This document shows, piece by piece, positions 52,728 to 62,387 of a DNA stretch of 64,000 nucleotides. The stretch lies in contig MNWR01000065.1 of the NCBI GenBank assembly GCA_001872725.1, positions 28,026-92,025 on the forward strand. The letters are read 5' to 3'. The position numbers were made by a program, and so were the translations under genes. The stretch is from Proteobacteria bacterium CG1_02_64_396 (GTDB taxonomy: Bacteria > Pseudomonadota > MNWR01 > CG1-02-64-396). The notes beneath the pieces are model-generated. The model saw only the letters and a program-made list of their open reading frames with translations, was not told where the DNA came from and made no database searches. How positions within the stretch are numbered: position 1 is the first letter of the stretch; every line of letters starts with the position of its first letter.

Positions 52728-53200
52728 TGGATCGGATCCACATCCCCTCGCCGGTGGGCTGGCTTGAGATCGCTGCCACGGGTCGGGGAATCGCCCGGAT
52801 CGAGATTCTTCCCCAAGGGGAGGCGGGCGTGATGCCCGCCTCCCCTTGGCTTTTTCAGGCAGTGAGCCAGTTCGACGCCTACTTCGCCGGACGGCGCCCC
52901 CGCTTCGATCTCCCCCTCGACCTGAACCCCACCCCCTTTCAGCGGGCGGTGTGGGATCGCCTGTTGGCCATCCCTGTCGGGCAAACCCGCACCTATGGCG
53001 ACATCGCCGCTTCGATCGGCCAGCCGGGCGCGGCCCGCGCCGTCGGGGGGGCGATCAAGGCCAACCCGGTGCCGATCCTCATCCCTTGCCATCGCGCCAC
53101 CGCAGCGGGGGGCAAGCTGGTTGGGTTTTCGGCGGGGGAGGGGGTCGTGACCCAGCGGGCGCTGCAAGCGTTGGAACGGGGGTGGGTTGAGCGGGGTTGA
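52727..53200 (+). CDS. ogt: Methylated-DNA-protein cysteine methyltransferase
   Basis: 157 residues from ATG 52727 (TAATG overlap with the previous stop). Active-site I-P-C-H-R (Cys121) with the upstream helix-turn-helix R-A-V-G-G-A-I-K-A-N-P-V-P and Y-G-D-I-A-A-S-I-G. It takes O6-alkyl groups from guanine onto Cys121, a suicide repair reaction. The length is Ogt-like. The symbol is by family resemblance. Confidence 0.92.
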   Translation: MDRIHIPSPVGWLEIAATGRGIARIEILPQGEAGVMPASPWLFQAVSQFDAYFAGRRPRFDLPLDLNPTPFQRAVWDRLLAIPVGQTRTYGDIAASIGQPGAARAVGGAIKANPVPILIPCHRATAAGGKLVGFSAGEGVVTQRALQALERGWVERG

Positions 53201-53308
53201 TCGCCCCCTGCCCCCCCCGAACAAACGCCACGGTTTGGCCTTCCCCCCCGTATCTGCAACAATCCGCGCCTTTTTCGCAGATTCCCCAGCACAAAGACGG
53301 ACCCCACC

Positions 53309-54700
53309 ATGAGTCAACCGACCGAGAAGCCCTGGACCGGACGTTTCACCGAGCCGACCGACGCCTTCGTCGAGGCCTTCACCGCCTCCATCGATTTCGA
53401 CCGCCGCCTGTACCGCCACGACATCCGTGGCTCCATCGCCCACGCCACCATGCTGGGTCGGGTCGGGGTGCTGTCGGCGGATGAGGTTGCGGCCATCGTC
53501 GAGGGTTTGCAGGGGATCGAGCACGAGATCGAGCAGGGGGTGTTCCAGTTTTCGATCAAGCTCGAAGACATCCACATGAACATCGAGCGCCGCCTGACCG
53601 ACCGCATCGGCGAGGCAGGTAAGAAGCTGCACACCGGGCGCTCGCGCAACGATCAGGTCGCCACCGACGTGCGGCTGTGGCTGCGCGACGAGATCGACAC
53701 GATCTGCGGGCAGATTCGTGCGTTGCAGCGGGGCATTCTCAACCTGGCCGAACAGCACGCCGCCACCATCATGCCCGGTTTCACCCATTTGCAGGTCGCC
53801 CAACCGATCACCTTCGGCCACCACCTGCTGGCCTACTTCGAGATGTTCGACCGCGACTTCGGGCGGATGCTCGACTGCCGCAAGCGGCTCAACGAGATGC
53901 CGCTGGGCTCGGCGGCGCTCGCCGGGACCACCTTCCCCATCGACCGCCCCTTTGTCGCCGCGCAGCTCGGCTTCGACCGCCCCATGGCCAACTCCCTCGA
54001 CGGGGTCAGCGACCGCGACTTCGCCATGGAATTCTTGGCCGCCGCCGCGATTGTGATGGTCCATTTCTCGCGGCTGTCGGAGGAGCTGATCCTCTGGTCG
54101 ACCTCCTCCTTCGGCGGGCTGGAGATGTCCGACGGCTTTTGCACCGGCAGCTCGATCATGCCGCAGAAGAAAAACCCCGACGTGCCAGAATTGTTGCGCG
54201 GCAAGAGCGGACGGGTTTTCGGCAGCCTGATCGGCCTGCTCACCCTGATGAAATCGCTGCCGCTGGCCTACAACAAAGACATGCAGGAAGACAAAGAGGG
54301 AATCTTCGACGCGGTCGACACCGTGAAGGGGTGTTTGAAGGTCACCATCGACATGCTCCCCGCCATGACGGTCCGCCCCGAGGTGATGCGGCGCCTGGCC
54401 GCGCAGGGCTTCTCGACCGCCACCGATCTGGCCGACTACCTGGTCCGCAAGGGGATGCCGTTCCGCGAGGCCCACGAGGTGGTGGGCAAACTGGTCCGCT
54501 ACTGCATCGAGAGCAACCGGGATTTACCCGACCTGACCCTTGAAGAGCTGCAAAACCAGGGCAGCCCGATCATCGAGCGTGACATCTTGGGCGGCCTGAC
54601 GGTCGAGGCCTCGGTGGCGGCCCGCGCCCATGTCGGCGGCACCGCCCCCGAGCGGGTGCGCGAGGCGGCGGCGGCGGGGTGGCGGCGGATCGGCGCGTAA
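53309..54700 (+). CDS. argH: Argininosuccinate lyase
   Basis: 463 residues, normal family length. Fumarase-superfamily signature [12 protein letters not shown] (about 280), [17 protein letters not shown] and [20 protein letters not shown]. Final step of arginine synthesis, releasing fumarate. Located before lptM-dapF, with a REP-like element between. Confidence 0.97.
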   Translation: MSQPTEKPWTGRFTEPTDAFVEAFTASIDFDRRLYRHDIRGSIAHATMLGRVGVLSADEVAAIVEGLQGIEHEIEQGVFQFSIKLEDIHMNIERRLTDRIGEAGKKLHTGRSRNDQVATDVRLWLRDEIDTICGQIRALQRGILNLAEQHAATIMPGFTHLQVAQPITFGHHLLAYFEMFDRDFGRMLDCRKRLNEMPLGSAALAGTTFPIDRPFVAAQLGFDRPMANSLDGVSDRDFAMEFLAAAAIVMVHFSRLSEELILWSTSSFGGLEMSDGFCTGSSIMPQKKNPDVPELLRGKSGRVFGSLIGLLTLMKSLPLAYNKDMQEDKEGIFDAVDTVKGCLKVTIDMLPAMTVRPEVMRRLAAQGFSTATDLADYLVRKGMPFREAHEVVGKLVRYCIESNRDLPDLTLEELQNQGSPIIERDILGGLTVEASVAARAHVGGTAPERVREAAAAGWRRIGA

Positions 54701-54742
54701 CCGCAAACTCTTCGGCCCGGGGGGTGAGTGTTTGGGGTTTGG

Positions 54743-54776
54743 GTAGGAGCGGCGCCCTCGCCGCGAAGCTTTTGCT
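54743..54776. repeat. REP-like palindrome, family A variant
   Basis: GTAGGAGCGGCG-CCCT-CGCCGC, with the same GTAGGAGCG head as the 42045 unit, between argH and lptM. Confidence 0.7.
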
Positions 54777-54848
54777 CCATCCCGGGGTTTTAATCTGCGT
54801 TCATCTGCGGAAAAAACGTTCTTGATTCGTCCGCCACGAGGTTTTTCG

Positions 54849-54974
54849 ATGTCCCCTCGGCTCCTCCTCCTCGTTGTCGCTGCCGCCCTGGCTTTGAGCG
54901 CCTGCGGGCGCAAGGCCGATCCGGTTTGGCCCTTCGATGACCAGCCCCCCCAACAAGAGCAATCGGCCTCATGA
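54849..54974 (+). CDS. lptM: Small LptM-like lipoprotein
   Basis: 41 residues from ATG 54849, overlapping dapF by ATGA. A hydrophobic signal ends in L-S-A-C-G (lipobox Cys about residue 19), then a short K-A-D-P-V-W-P tail. Small lipoproteins of this type (YifL/LptM) sit before dapF or lysA in many proteobacteria and help mature the LptD-E complex. The tail is short, so function is inferred from position. Confidence 0.82.
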   Translation: MSPRLLLLVVAAALALSACGRKADPVWPFDDQPPQQEQSAS

Positions 54975-55744
54975 ATCCCCTTCCTTTTCTCAAAGGCTCG
55001 GGGTTGGGCAACGACTTTGTGATCGTGCGGGCCCAGGACGGCTGGGATTCCCTCTCCCCCGAACGGGCCGCCCGCTTGGCCGACCGCCGCACCGGAATCG
55101 GCTGCGATCAGGTGTTGTGGCTCCTCCCAGCGGCCAACGCCCAAGCCCAGATGTTGGTGTTCAACGCCGATGGCGGGGCGGCGGGGTTTTGCGGCAACGG
55201 GCTGCGGGCGGTGATGGGGGCTTACATCCTCGGACTCTGGGGCGAGCCGGTCGACCACCCCCGCATTTTGGCCGCCGGGCAGATCCTCGAAGGCTGGGCC
55301 GGGCGGGAGGGGGCCATCGCCTGCACCCTGCCGCCGGTTGTCGTCAAAGGGTGCGATGCGGTGGCCGCAAACACATTTACCGACGTCGATTTGGGCAATC
55401 CTCACGCGGTCTTCATCGGCGACGATCTGCCCGACCTAGAAACCCTGGCCGCCCCTTTGAACGGCCACCCCCGCTATCCCGAGGGGGTCAACGTCGAGCG
55501 GGTGGCGAGGGTTTGGGAAGAGAGGGGGGCGCTGCACGCCGAGGTCCGCATTTGCGAGCGCGGCGTCGGCGAAACCCCCGCCTGCGGCTCGGGGGCGACG
55601 GCGGTCGCCGCAGTGGTGGGGCAAGGGCGCCCCGTGACCATCCACATGCCGGGGGGAGGGCTGCACTTCAGCCCTGCATCCGCCGGGGGATGGGTCATGG
55701 AAGGGGCGGTCGCATTTCCTTTTTCGGGAGTGTGGCGGGGTTAA
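54971..55744 (+). CDS. dapF: Diaminopimelate epimerase
   Basis: 257 residues. Both catalytic cysteines are present: GFCGNGLRAVMGAY (Cys74) and T-P-A-C-G-S-G-A-T (Cys205). K-G-S-G-L-G-N-D-F-V-I-V is the N-terminal hallmark. It makes meso-DAP for lysine and peptidoglycan. Slightly shorter than E. coli DapF. Confidence 0.95.
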   Translation: MNPLPFLKGSGLGNDFVIVRAQDGWDSLSPERAARLADRRTGIGCDQVLWLLPAANAQAQMLVFNADGGAAGFCGNGLRAVMGAYILGLWGEPVDHPRILAAGQILEGWAGREGAIACTLPPVVVKGCDAVAANTFTDVDLGNPHAVFIGDDLPDLETLAAPLNGHPRYPEGVNVERVARVWEERGALHAEVRICERGVGETPACGSGATAVAAVVGQGRPVTIHMPGGGLHFSPASAGGWVMEGAVAFPFSGVWRG

Positions 55745-55815
55745 AAGATTGGTGGTGCCGGGGGTTGGTTGACGGGGCGGCTTTTGGCGCCTGGGTTCAA
55801 GACAAGGAGGCTGTC

Positions 55816-56127
55816 ATGCTGAAAAACGTTTGTCCCCATTGCAGCAACGAATTCTGGAATCCCATTCACAAATCGGTTGAGGGCATGAGGGGTTGGCACT
55901 GGCGGCTGCGCATGCCCCATTGCCCCCACTGCGACACCCTGCTGCGGGTGACCAAGGCGGCCAAGTGGTACCAAATGGGGTGGCTGGTCGCTTTTGCGGT
56001 GCTGCTGAATCTTGTGGTCGCCCACCCCGAAAGCATCAGCCCCTACCTCCCGGTTGTGGTGGCCTTCGCGGTGGCCGCCAACCTGTGGTTGCACCACCGG
56101 TTGCCGATGTACGAGCGGGCCGAATAG
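55816..56127 (+). CDS. Zinc-ribbon membrane protein (103 aa)
   Basis: ATG 55816 has AAGGAGG 6 bases upstream. An N-terminal four-cysteine ribbon (C-P-H-C-S and later C-P-H-C-D-T-L-L-R) is followed by two membrane helices (about residues 56-72 and 76-92). No known function. The start inside a longer artefactual frame is set by the ribosome site. Confidence 0.75.
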   Translation: MLKNVCPHCSNEFWNPIHKSVEGMRGWHWRLRMPHCPHCDTLLRVTKAAKWYQMGWLVAFAVLLNLVVAHPESISPYLPVVVAFAVAANLWLHHRLPMYERAE

Positions 56128-56132
56128 CCCCA

Positions 56133-56170
56133 AGGGTGGGATGCGCCGCGACCAAGGCGCATCCCACCCT
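56133..56170. repeat. 15-bp perfect hairpin after the zinc-ribbon gene
   Basis: AGGGTGGGATGCGCC pairs with GGCGCATCCCACCCT around an 8-base loop. It shares GGTGG/CCACC ends with REP family B. No T-run, so it is probably a REP-type element rather than an intrinsic terminator. Confidence 0.75.
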
Positions 56171-56184
56171 CCGCTTCAAATGCC

Positions 56185-56346
56185 CTACTTCACCACAAAA
56201 TTCGACACCTGCGCGCTCGGTGTCGCCCCGCCGTTGACCCGAATTGTCCCCACGTAGATCCCCTGAACCGACCCCCCACGTCCTTCTCTTGAAGCGTTAG
56301 TGTCACGTCGGTATCGACACTTATAGTGAGTGGACATGGCAACACA
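56185..56346 (-). pseudogene. C-terminal gene remnant with frameshift
   Basis: On the minus strand, one frame reads TISVDTDVTLTLQEKDV, and the next frame continues it sensibly as GSVQGIYVGTIRVNGG then PSAQVSNFVVK and a stop at 56185. The switch falls in a run of G (C6 at 56272-56277 on the plus strand), suggesting a one-base loss. The MITE at 56347 cuts off everything upstream. A 50-codon ORF (ATG 56337) also exists in the second frame, so a short intact gene is not excluded. The family is not recognised. Confidence 0.4.
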
Positions 56347-56517
56347 TTAAGGAAACGCCGATTCAAGGCCTCCTGTCTTTTTCAGCAGGGCTTCGGCGAC
56401 GGGGTCGCCTCCTACGACGGCGCTGCTTCGGCGACAGGGTCGCCTCCTACGACTGCATTATTTTGGTAACCCATCCCTGGGTCGCTCGGAAGCGCCATTA
56501 AATCAGCGCTTCCTTAA
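56347..56517. mobile_element. IS5-type MITE (171 bp with TTAA target duplication)
   Basis: Terminal inverted repeats GGAAACGCCGATT (56351-56363) and AATCAGCGCTTCC (56501-56513, reverse complement GGAAGCGCTGATT, 11 of 13 identical). They are flanked by TTAA on both sides (56347-56350, 56514-56517), fitting the 4-bp YTAR target of the IS5 subgroup. No transposase ORF inside. The interior holds two REP-like direct repeats. The assignment to IS5 is by end pattern only. Confidence 0.65.
56391..56453 (+). repeat. 28-bp direct repeat inside the MITE (family C)
   Basis: Copies at 56391-56418 and 56426-56453 differ at one base (GACGGGG versus GACAGGG); the core GGCGAC..GTCGCC is a hairpin. No third copy was noticed in the window. 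Confidence 0.85.
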
Positions 56518-56641
56518 CGGAAATGCACGTGGAAAAGGTCGGGTTCGCTGTGCCCCCGATCAATCTCCCCCTGACCTACCCCCCCTCCTCGGGCATAATC
56601 CCCCCGCTTTCGGACGTCCCCCCAACAATAAGGAGCCCCCT

Positions 56642-58549
56642 ATGTGCGGCATCGCCGCGATCCTCCATCCCGCCGCCATTGCCCCCCCCGACGAGACGAT
56701 CCTCGGGCAGATGCTCGACCGTCTGGCCCATCGCGGTCCCGACGGCTCTGGCTCGGCGCGGATCGAGGGGGGTGGGGCGGTGGCCCATTTGGGGCATCGC
56801 AGGCTTTCGATCATCGACCTGAGCGCGGGGGGGCGGCAGCCGATGGCGACCCCCGACGGACGCTACACCCTCATCTTCAATGGCGAGATCTACAACCACA
56901 GCGAACTGCGGGCCCGGCTCGAAAAAGAGGGGGTCGACTTTCGCAGCCACTCCGACACCGAGGTGCTGCTGCACTGGCTGCTCAGCCGGGGACGGGAGGG
57001 GATGGACGACCTGCGCGGCATGTACGCCTTCTGCCTGTTCGACAACCAAAGCGGCGAGGCGTGGCTGGAGATCGATCCGGTCGGCATCAAGCCGCTGTAC
57101 TGGAGCGAGCAAAACGGCCGGTTGATCCTCGCCTCCGAATTGAAGGCGCTCTTCCCCTTGATCGACAAACCGCAGCTCGATCCGGCGGGGCTGGCCCAAT
57201 TTCTTCACCGCATGGCGATCCCAGCGCCGCAGACCATCGTGCGCGGGGTGTACAAACTCAGGCCGGGGCAGGGACTGGTTTGGCATCCCCAGCGCGGCAT
57301 CACCAAGCTCGACCCGAATCCACTGCCGGTGGGGCAGGACGACGGCGATCCCAAACGCAGCTGGGGCTTTGTGCGTCAGGCGGTGCAGAGACGCTGGGTC
57401 GCCGACGTTCCGGTGGGGGTCTTCCTCTCGGGGGGGCTCGATTCGGGGGCGATTGTCGCAGCCAGTCGGGAGCTGCGGGGCGAGCATCCGGTCGAGACCT
57501 TCACCATCGGCTACGACGCGCAGTACGCCAGCTTCAACGAGGTCGACCCCGCCCGGTTGGTCTCGCAGTTCCACAACACCACCCACCACGAGCAAACCGT
57601 CACCCCCGATGTTGCCGCCGAGCTTGCGCAGATCGCCTGGCATCTGGATGAGCCCTTTGCCGACTCCTCGCTGCTGCCGACCTGGTGGGTCAGCCGCCAC
57701 GCCAGCCGGTTTGTGAAGGTGGCGCTGTCGGGGGTGGGGGGGGACGAAACCTTCGGTGGCTACCCCCGTTACATGGGGATGCGGGCGGCGGGCCATTGGC
57801 AGCAATTGCCGCTGGGGCTGCGCAAGGGGTTGGGGCGGCTGGCCGAGCGGTTACCCGAATCTGAAACGGCCACCAACTACGGCGGGCGGATCAAGCGCTT
57901 CCTGCGCGACGGCGCCCTCGATCTGGGGGCGCAGTACCTGCGCTGGACCTCGTTCGACGATGGCCACCTCGGTCGGCTGCTGCCCCACGAGATGATGGTC
58001 GAGCTGCACGACCGGGGGCTCGATCCGGCCACCCGCGATTTGGCATTGATCGACGGGCTGCTCAGCCGCCTGCCCCCCAGCGAGGCGGCTGCGGTCTTCG
58101 ATCTGGTCGGTTATGTGCCCTCCGACCTGCTCACCATGGCCGACCGTCTGTCGATGGCCCATGGCCTTGAGGTGCGGGTCCCCTTTTGCGATGTCGACCT
58201 GATCGCCCACGCCACGGCGCTTGCTCCCAAAGTCAAGTACGCAGGGGGCGCGCTTAAAGGGCATATGCGGCGTATGCTGCGCGGTCGTTTGCCCGATTCG
58301 GTGCTCAAGGCCCGCAAGCAGGGGTTCATGGTGCCGGTCGCCCCCTGGATGAAAGGGGCGCTCAAAGATCTGGTGGAACAAAGTGCCAAGGAGGTGGTGG
58401 CGCGGGGATGGGTACGGGAGTTGTGGGCGGTACGTATTCTTCATGAACATCACACCGGGCGGCGCAATCGCTCCGACGAGTTGTGGGCCTTGGTGATGTT
58501 GGCGCAGTGGGGTAAGTCGGTGTGGGATACGAGGGGAGCACGACCATGA
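56642..58549 (+). CDS. asnB: Asparagine synthetase (glutamine-hydrolysing)-type amidotransferase
   Basis: 635 residues from ATG 56642 (AAGGAG upstream). N-terminal nucleophile Cys2 (MCGIAAIL) with glutaminase motifs (RGPDGSGSARIEGGG; FNGEIYNH; DTEVLLH). The synthetase domain has the pyrophosphatase loop SGGLDSGAIVAAS and SGVGGDETFGGYPRYM. The position before two glycosyltransferases suggests it amidates a sugar or acid in a surface polysaccharide, as do exosortase-linked and capsule amidotransferases, rather than serving only asparagine supply. Its stop overlaps the first transferase start. Confidence 0.88.
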   Translation: MCGIAAILHPAAIAPPDETILGQMLDRLAHRGPDGSGSARIEGGGAVAHLGHRRLSIIDLSAGGRQPMATPDGRYTLIFNGEIYNHSELRARLEKEGVDFRSHSDTEVLLHWLLSRGREGMDDLRGMYAFCLFDNQSGEAWLEIDPVGIKPLYWSEQNGRLILASELKALFPLIDKPQLDPAGLAQFLHRMAIPAPQTIVRGVYKLRPGQGLVWHPQRGITKLDPNPLPVGQDDGDPKRSWGFVRQAVQRRWVADVPVGVFLSGGLDSGAIVAASRELRGEHPVETFTIGYDAQYASFNEVDPARLVSQFHNTTHHEQTVTPDVAAELAQIAWHLDEPFADSSLLPTWWVSRHASRFVKVALSGVGGDETFGGYPRYMGMRAAGHWQQLPLGLRKGLGRLAERLPESETATNYGGRIKRFLRDGALDLGAQYLRWTSFDDGHLGRLLPHEMMVELHDRGLDPATRDLALIDGLLSRLPPSEAAAVFDLVGYVPSDLLTMADRLSMAHGLEVRVPFCDVDLIAHATALAPKVKYAGGALKGHMRRMLRGRLPDSVLKARKQGFMVPVAPWMKGALKDLVEQSAKEVVARGWVRELWAVRILHEHHTGRRNRSDELWALVMLAQWGKSVWDTRGARP

Positions 58550-59736
58550 GGATTCTGTTCATTGCCGATGTGTGTGCCAGTGTGGTGACCGGTGGGGGGC
58601 CTCGGGCGTTGCGGGCTCAGGTTGACGGCTTGAGCCGTCGTGGCCACGAGGTGGTGATCCTGACCAAAAGTTTGCCCGGCAAGAGTGAGACCCCCGAGGT
58701 GACGCTGCCGTGTGGTGCGCGGGAGATCCAAGTCCCCTGGGGGGGCGGGCGTGGCGCCCGCGATGTGCTCACCCTGCGGGCCGACGCTCGGCAACGGCTG
58801 GGACTGCTGCTCGACACCTGGAAGCCCGAGCGGATCGTGGTGCAACAGCCGCTGCTGGCGGGGGGGGTGATGAGCCATCCCGGTTTGGCGGGGATCCCCT
58901 GGCTCTACGTCTGTTATTCGTTCGCCTTTGAGGAGTACGCCACCCGCGACGACGGCATCGCCCTGAAGCGGACCGTCGGCTCTTGGTGGCTGCGCCGCGA
59001 AGAGGCGCGGTTTTACAAAGAGGCCGAAAAGGTGGTGGTGCTTTCGGACTTTACCACCCGCCGACTGGCCGAGGTCTTCGGGCGGGGCAATGGGGTGGTC
59101 AAGATCTCCGGCGGGGTGGCGGGGGAGCGCTTTCGCGCCATGGAGGATCAACGCCCCCAACTGCGTGCGCGCTGGGGCATGAAAAGCCCCACCTTTTTGA
59201 CGGTGCGCAATTTGGTCGCCCGCACCGGGGTTGATCTGCTGGTCGACGCTTTTGCCCTGCTGCACGGGCGCCATCCCGGCATTCAACTGTTGATTGCCGG
59301 AACCGGGGCGCTGGAGGGGCAAATCCGGGCGCAGATCGCCGCCAAGGGTTTAGAAGATTCGGTGCGGATGCTCGGGTTTGTTGAGGAGGACGACCTTCCC
59401 GGCCTCTACGCCGCCGCCGATTGTTTTGTGTTGCCCACCCGCTTTATGGAGGGGTTCGGATTGGTGACGGTCGAGGCGCTGGCCTGCGGCACCCCGGTGG
59501 TGGCGACCCCGGTGGGGGCCAACCACGAGGTAGCGGGGGGGTGGCGTAACGACGCGGTGGTCGACAGCCTTGAGCCCACCTCGTTGGCCTCGGGGATGGA
59601 GCGGGTGCTGCGGGTGCTTGAACGGGACGAAACCGGAGTGCGCGCCTCGGCGGCGAGCTATGGGGCCAAGTTCACCTGGCGGCGCCATGTCGACAAGCTC
59701 GAAGAGACCCTGATGGCGCTGCAAGGGGTCCAGTAA
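58546..59736 (+). CDS. GT4-family glycosyltransferase
   Basis: 396 residues from ATG 58546 (ATGA overlap with asnB). GT-B fold: N-terminal RILFIADVCASVVTGGGPRAL; C-terminal donor site FLTVRNLVARTGVDLLVDAF, LLIAGTGALEG, LPGLYAAADCFVLPTRFMEG-F-G-L and E-A-L-A-C-G-T-P-V-V (E-x7-E type). It likely transfers a nucleotide-sugar unit to a lipid-linked glycan at the inner membrane face. Donor and acceptor unknown. Confidence 0.9.
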   Translation: MRILFIADVCASVVTGGGPRALRAQVDGLSRRGHEVVILTKSLPGKSETPEVTLPCGAREIQVPWGGGRGARDVLTLRADARQRLGLLLDTWKPERIVVQQPLLAGGVMSHPGLAGIPWLYVCYSFAFEEYATRDDGIALKRTVGSWWLRREEARFYKEAEKVVVLSDFTTRRLAEVFGRGNGVVKISGGVAGERFRAMEDQRPQLRARWGMKSPTFLTVRNLVARTGVDLLVDAFALLHGRHPGIQLLIAGTGALEGQIRAQIAAKGLEDSVRMLGFVEEDDLPGLYAAADCFVLPTRFMEGFGLVTVEALACGTPVVATPVGANHEVAGGWRNDAVVDSLEPTSLASGMERVLRVLERDETGVRASAASYGAKFTWRRHVDKLEETLMALQGVQ

Positions 59737-59740
59737 TTCG

Positions 59741-60916
59741 ATGGCCGCCCCCCATGTCGTCCACATCATCACCCGCTTCGATGGCGGCGGCTCGGCGGTC
59801 AACACCTGGGCGACGGTGATGGGGATGGTGCGGCGGGGGTGGCGGCAAACCCTGATGTTTGGCCCCTCCCATGAATCGGCCATGCGTCCCAGCGAGGCGA
59901 GCCGAGTGGCCGAGATGCGGCGTCAGGCCGAGGCTGCTGGGGTCGGCCTGATCGAAATCCCCCACCTGCTGCGCCGCCCCGCCCCCCTGGCCGATCTTCT
60001 GGCGGTGCGCAAACTCAAAAAACTGCTGCATCGCTTGCACCCCGACATCGTCCACACCCATACCTCCAAGGGGGGATTTCTCGGACGGCTGGCGGCCCGT
60101 GGCGGCCCGTGGCAGGTGCTGCACACCCCCCACGGTTCGATTTTCGACGGTTACTTCCCCCCCCCGATCACCTGGATCTTCACCCAGATGGAGCAGCTCT
60201 CGGCCCGCTGGTGCGGCCCGTTGGTCGCCCTGACCGAAGGCGAAAAAGACGATCAACTCGCCCACGGGGTCGGGGTTGCCGAGCAGTGGCGGGTGATCCC
60301 CAGCGGCGTCGATCTCTCCCCGTTTTTGGCGATCGACAAGTCCGAAAATCCCTTAACACAAAAACGCTGGATTTCGGTGGGCCGCCTGACCCCGATCAAG
60401 GGGATGGACCGGGCGATCCGGGCGCTGGCGGTCGCCGATTCCGACACCACCCTGACCCTGGTGGGGGAGGGGGAGGAGCGCGGCAACCTTCTGCGTTTGG
60501 CCACCGAGCTCGGGGTCTCAGAGCGGGTCATCCTGGCCGGATTCCACGAGGATCTCGCCCCTCGGTTGGCCCAGGCCGATTGTTTTGTGTTGCTGTCGCG
60601 CAACGAGGGGATGGGGCGGGCGGTGGTCGAGGCGATGGCGGCGGGGTTGCCGGTGGTGGTGGCCGACGTGGGGGGGATGCCCGAGCTGGTTGTCGCCGGT
60701 GGAGGGGCGGTGGTGCATGGCGACGATGCCCCCCAGGTGGCGGCGGCCTGCGCCCGCTTGTGCAACCCCGAGGCGGCGCGGCAGGCCGAGAGGGTCAACC
60801 GGCAGCGGGCCCGCACCTACGATTTAAACACGATGCTCGACGGGCTGGAGGGGCTTTACCGACAAATGCTGGCCGGTCGCCTGGACTTGTCGGACAAGTC
60901 GGGCCGGTCAGACTAA
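59741..60916 (+). CDS. GT4-family glycosyltransferase
   Basis: 391 residues. N-terminal HVVHIITRFDGGGSAVNT; donor-side RWISVGRLTPIKGMDRAIRA, TLVGEGEERGNL, GFHEDLAPRLAQADCFVLLS and EAMAAGLPVVVADVGGMPE. It resembles the capsular glycosyltransferase type with P-L-H-T-H-x-S-K-G acceptor segment (HTHTSKGGFLGR). Four bases after the previous gene, so in the same operon. Confidence 0.9.
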   Translation: MAAPHVVHIITRFDGGGSAVNTWATVMGMVRRGWRQTLMFGPSHESAMRPSEASRVAEMRRQAEAAGVGLIEIPHLLRRPAPLADLLAVRKLKKLLHRLHPDIVHTHTSKGGFLGRLAARGGPWQVLHTPHGSIFDGYFPPPITWIFTQMEQLSARWCGPLVALTEGEKDDQLAHGVGVAEQWRVIPSGVDLSPFLAIDKSENPLTQKRWISVGRLTPIKGMDRAIRALAVADSDTTLTLVGEGEERGNLLRLATELGVSERVILAGFHEDLAPRLAQADCFVLLSRNEGMGRAVVEAMAAGLPVVVADVGGMPELVVAGGGAVVHGDDAPQVAAACARLCNPEAARQAERVNRQRARTYDLNTMLDGLEGLYRQMLAGRLDLSDKSGRSD

Positions 60917-60950
60917 TCCTCTTCTCGATCAACCCACCCAGGTGACCTTC

Positions 60951-62372
60951 ATGCGCCTCCCTTTGTTGCCCTTGCTGGCCCTGCTTGCCGTGTTGCTGCC
61001 CCATGCCGTTCAAGCTGGCCCCCTCGACCATGGCAAACTGCGGGTGTTGCTCGACACCCGTTCCAGCTTTTCGGATGGGGCGCAAACCCTGGACGAACTG
61101 GCAACCTTGGCCGAACAGCGGGGGGCCGACGTGCTGGTGCTGACCGACCACGACCGCTACGCCATCCGCGCCGCCATCCCAGGCTTCGAAGAGCTGCTGG
61201 GTTGGACGGTTGAAAAACCCTCGATCAACGCCATGGGGGCCGACCGCTACCTTGAGGGGATTGCCGAGGTTGGCCGCCGCCATCCCAAGCTGCTCATCAT
61301 CCCCGGCGCCGAAAGCGCCCCCTTTTATTGGTGGAGCCTCGAAAACGGCTCCCGCCCCACCGTGCACGACTGGGAACGTCATCTGATGACGATCGGTTAC
61401 ACCCGACCCGAGCAGATCGCCGACCTGCCGGTGGCGGGCAATCACGCCAGCACCCGCACCGTTGGGGTGCTTTGGTGGCATCCCATTCCCGGTTTGATGT
61501 TGCTGGTGTTGGGGATGTGGCTGCGGGCCCGACTGTCGCGCCATTTGGGGACGATCTTTGTGGCGATGGGGCTGGTGGCGATGCTGGGCAACCAACCTTT
61601 TCGCCCCATTCCCGAATCGATGTTCGACGACCAAGCCGGTTGGATCCCCTACCAACGGGTGATCGACGCCTCGCGCAACCAGGGCATTCCAATCTTCTGG
61701 AACCACCCCTACACCAACTCCGGGGTCCGCTCCGAGGGTCCGGTCGACGTCCACACCCCCCCCTATCCCGAAGCGCTGATGCAAACCTTTGGCTACACCG
61801 GCTACAGCGTCGTCTACGGCGACACCGATCCGACGGTGGAGCCGGGGGGAAGCTGGGATCTGCTCAACTTGGCCTACCTGGCCGGAACCCGAAGCGCGCC
61901 GGTTTGGGGGGTGGCGATTGGCGACTTTCATGCCGACGGCGAGTCGAACGAGCTGCTCGGCAACTTCCCGACCTTGGTGGAGGCGCAGCCCAACATGGAG
62001 TCGGTGGTTTCGGCCCTGGCCTCGGGCAAGATGGTGGCGATCAGCTGCGACGCCAAGCAGCCGATCTCGGCCTGGGCGACCCTGCAAGATTTAGAGGGGA
62101 TGAAAGAGGCGGGGCCGGGGCAGTGGCTCAAAAGCCTGGGGGTGCCCGAGGTCGACGGTTGGATCGAGCGGCTGGTGCCGGAGCAGAGCCCGCTGCCCGC
62201 CATGCTGGTGGTCAACGGTCGGGTCGCAGCCCGCTGGCTGCAAGAGGTCCCTGGCCCCTTTCATGTGGCGTTGCCCGAGGATGTCGACCGGGGTTTTGCC
62301 CGGGTGGTGATCGGCAGCGGACGGGAGATCGTGCGCACCAATCCCATCTTTTTTGAACGTATTTCACCTTAA
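60951..62372 (+). CDS. Membrane-anchored PHP-domain-like phosphoesterase
   Basis: 473 residues from ATG 60951 (AGGTGA upstream; the longer GTG 60942 lacks such a site). A signal peptide (LPLLALLAVLLPHAVQA) precedes a PHP-like region: T-R-S-S-F-S-D-G, L-A-E-Q-R-G-A-D-V-L-V-L-T-D-H-D-R, G-A-E-S. The first H-x-H of true PHP proteins is changed to D-T-R, so catalysis is uncertain. Residues about 180-215 form one or two membrane helices. Later F-W-N-H-P-Y and I-G-D-F-H-A-D-G supply further possible metal ligands. Role in the glycan operon unknown. Confidence 0.7.
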   Translation: MRLPLLPLLALLAVLLPHAVQAGPLDHGKLRVLLDTRSSFSDGAQTLDELATLAEQRGADVLVLTDHDRYAIRAAIPGFEELLGWTVEKPSINAMGADRYLEGIAEVGRRHPKLLIIPGAESAPFYWWSLENGSRPTVHDWERHLMTIGYTRPEQIADLPVAGNHASTRTVGVLWWHPIPGLMLLVLGMWLRARLSRHLGTIFVAMGLVAMLGNQPFRPIPESMFDDQAGWIPYQRVIDASRNQGIPIFWNHPYTNSGVRSEGPVDVHTPPYPEALMQTFGYTGYSVVYGDTDPTVEPGGSWDLLNLAYLAGTRSAPVWGVAIGDFHADGESNELLGNFPTLVEAQPNMESVVSALASGKMVAISCDAKQPISAWATLQDLEGMKEAGPGQWLKSLGVPEVDGWIERLVPEQSPLPAMLVVNGRVAARWLQEVPGPFHVALPEDVDRGFARVVIGSGREIVRTNPIFFERISP

Positions 62373-62387
62373 AGCCCAGGTTTTCGG

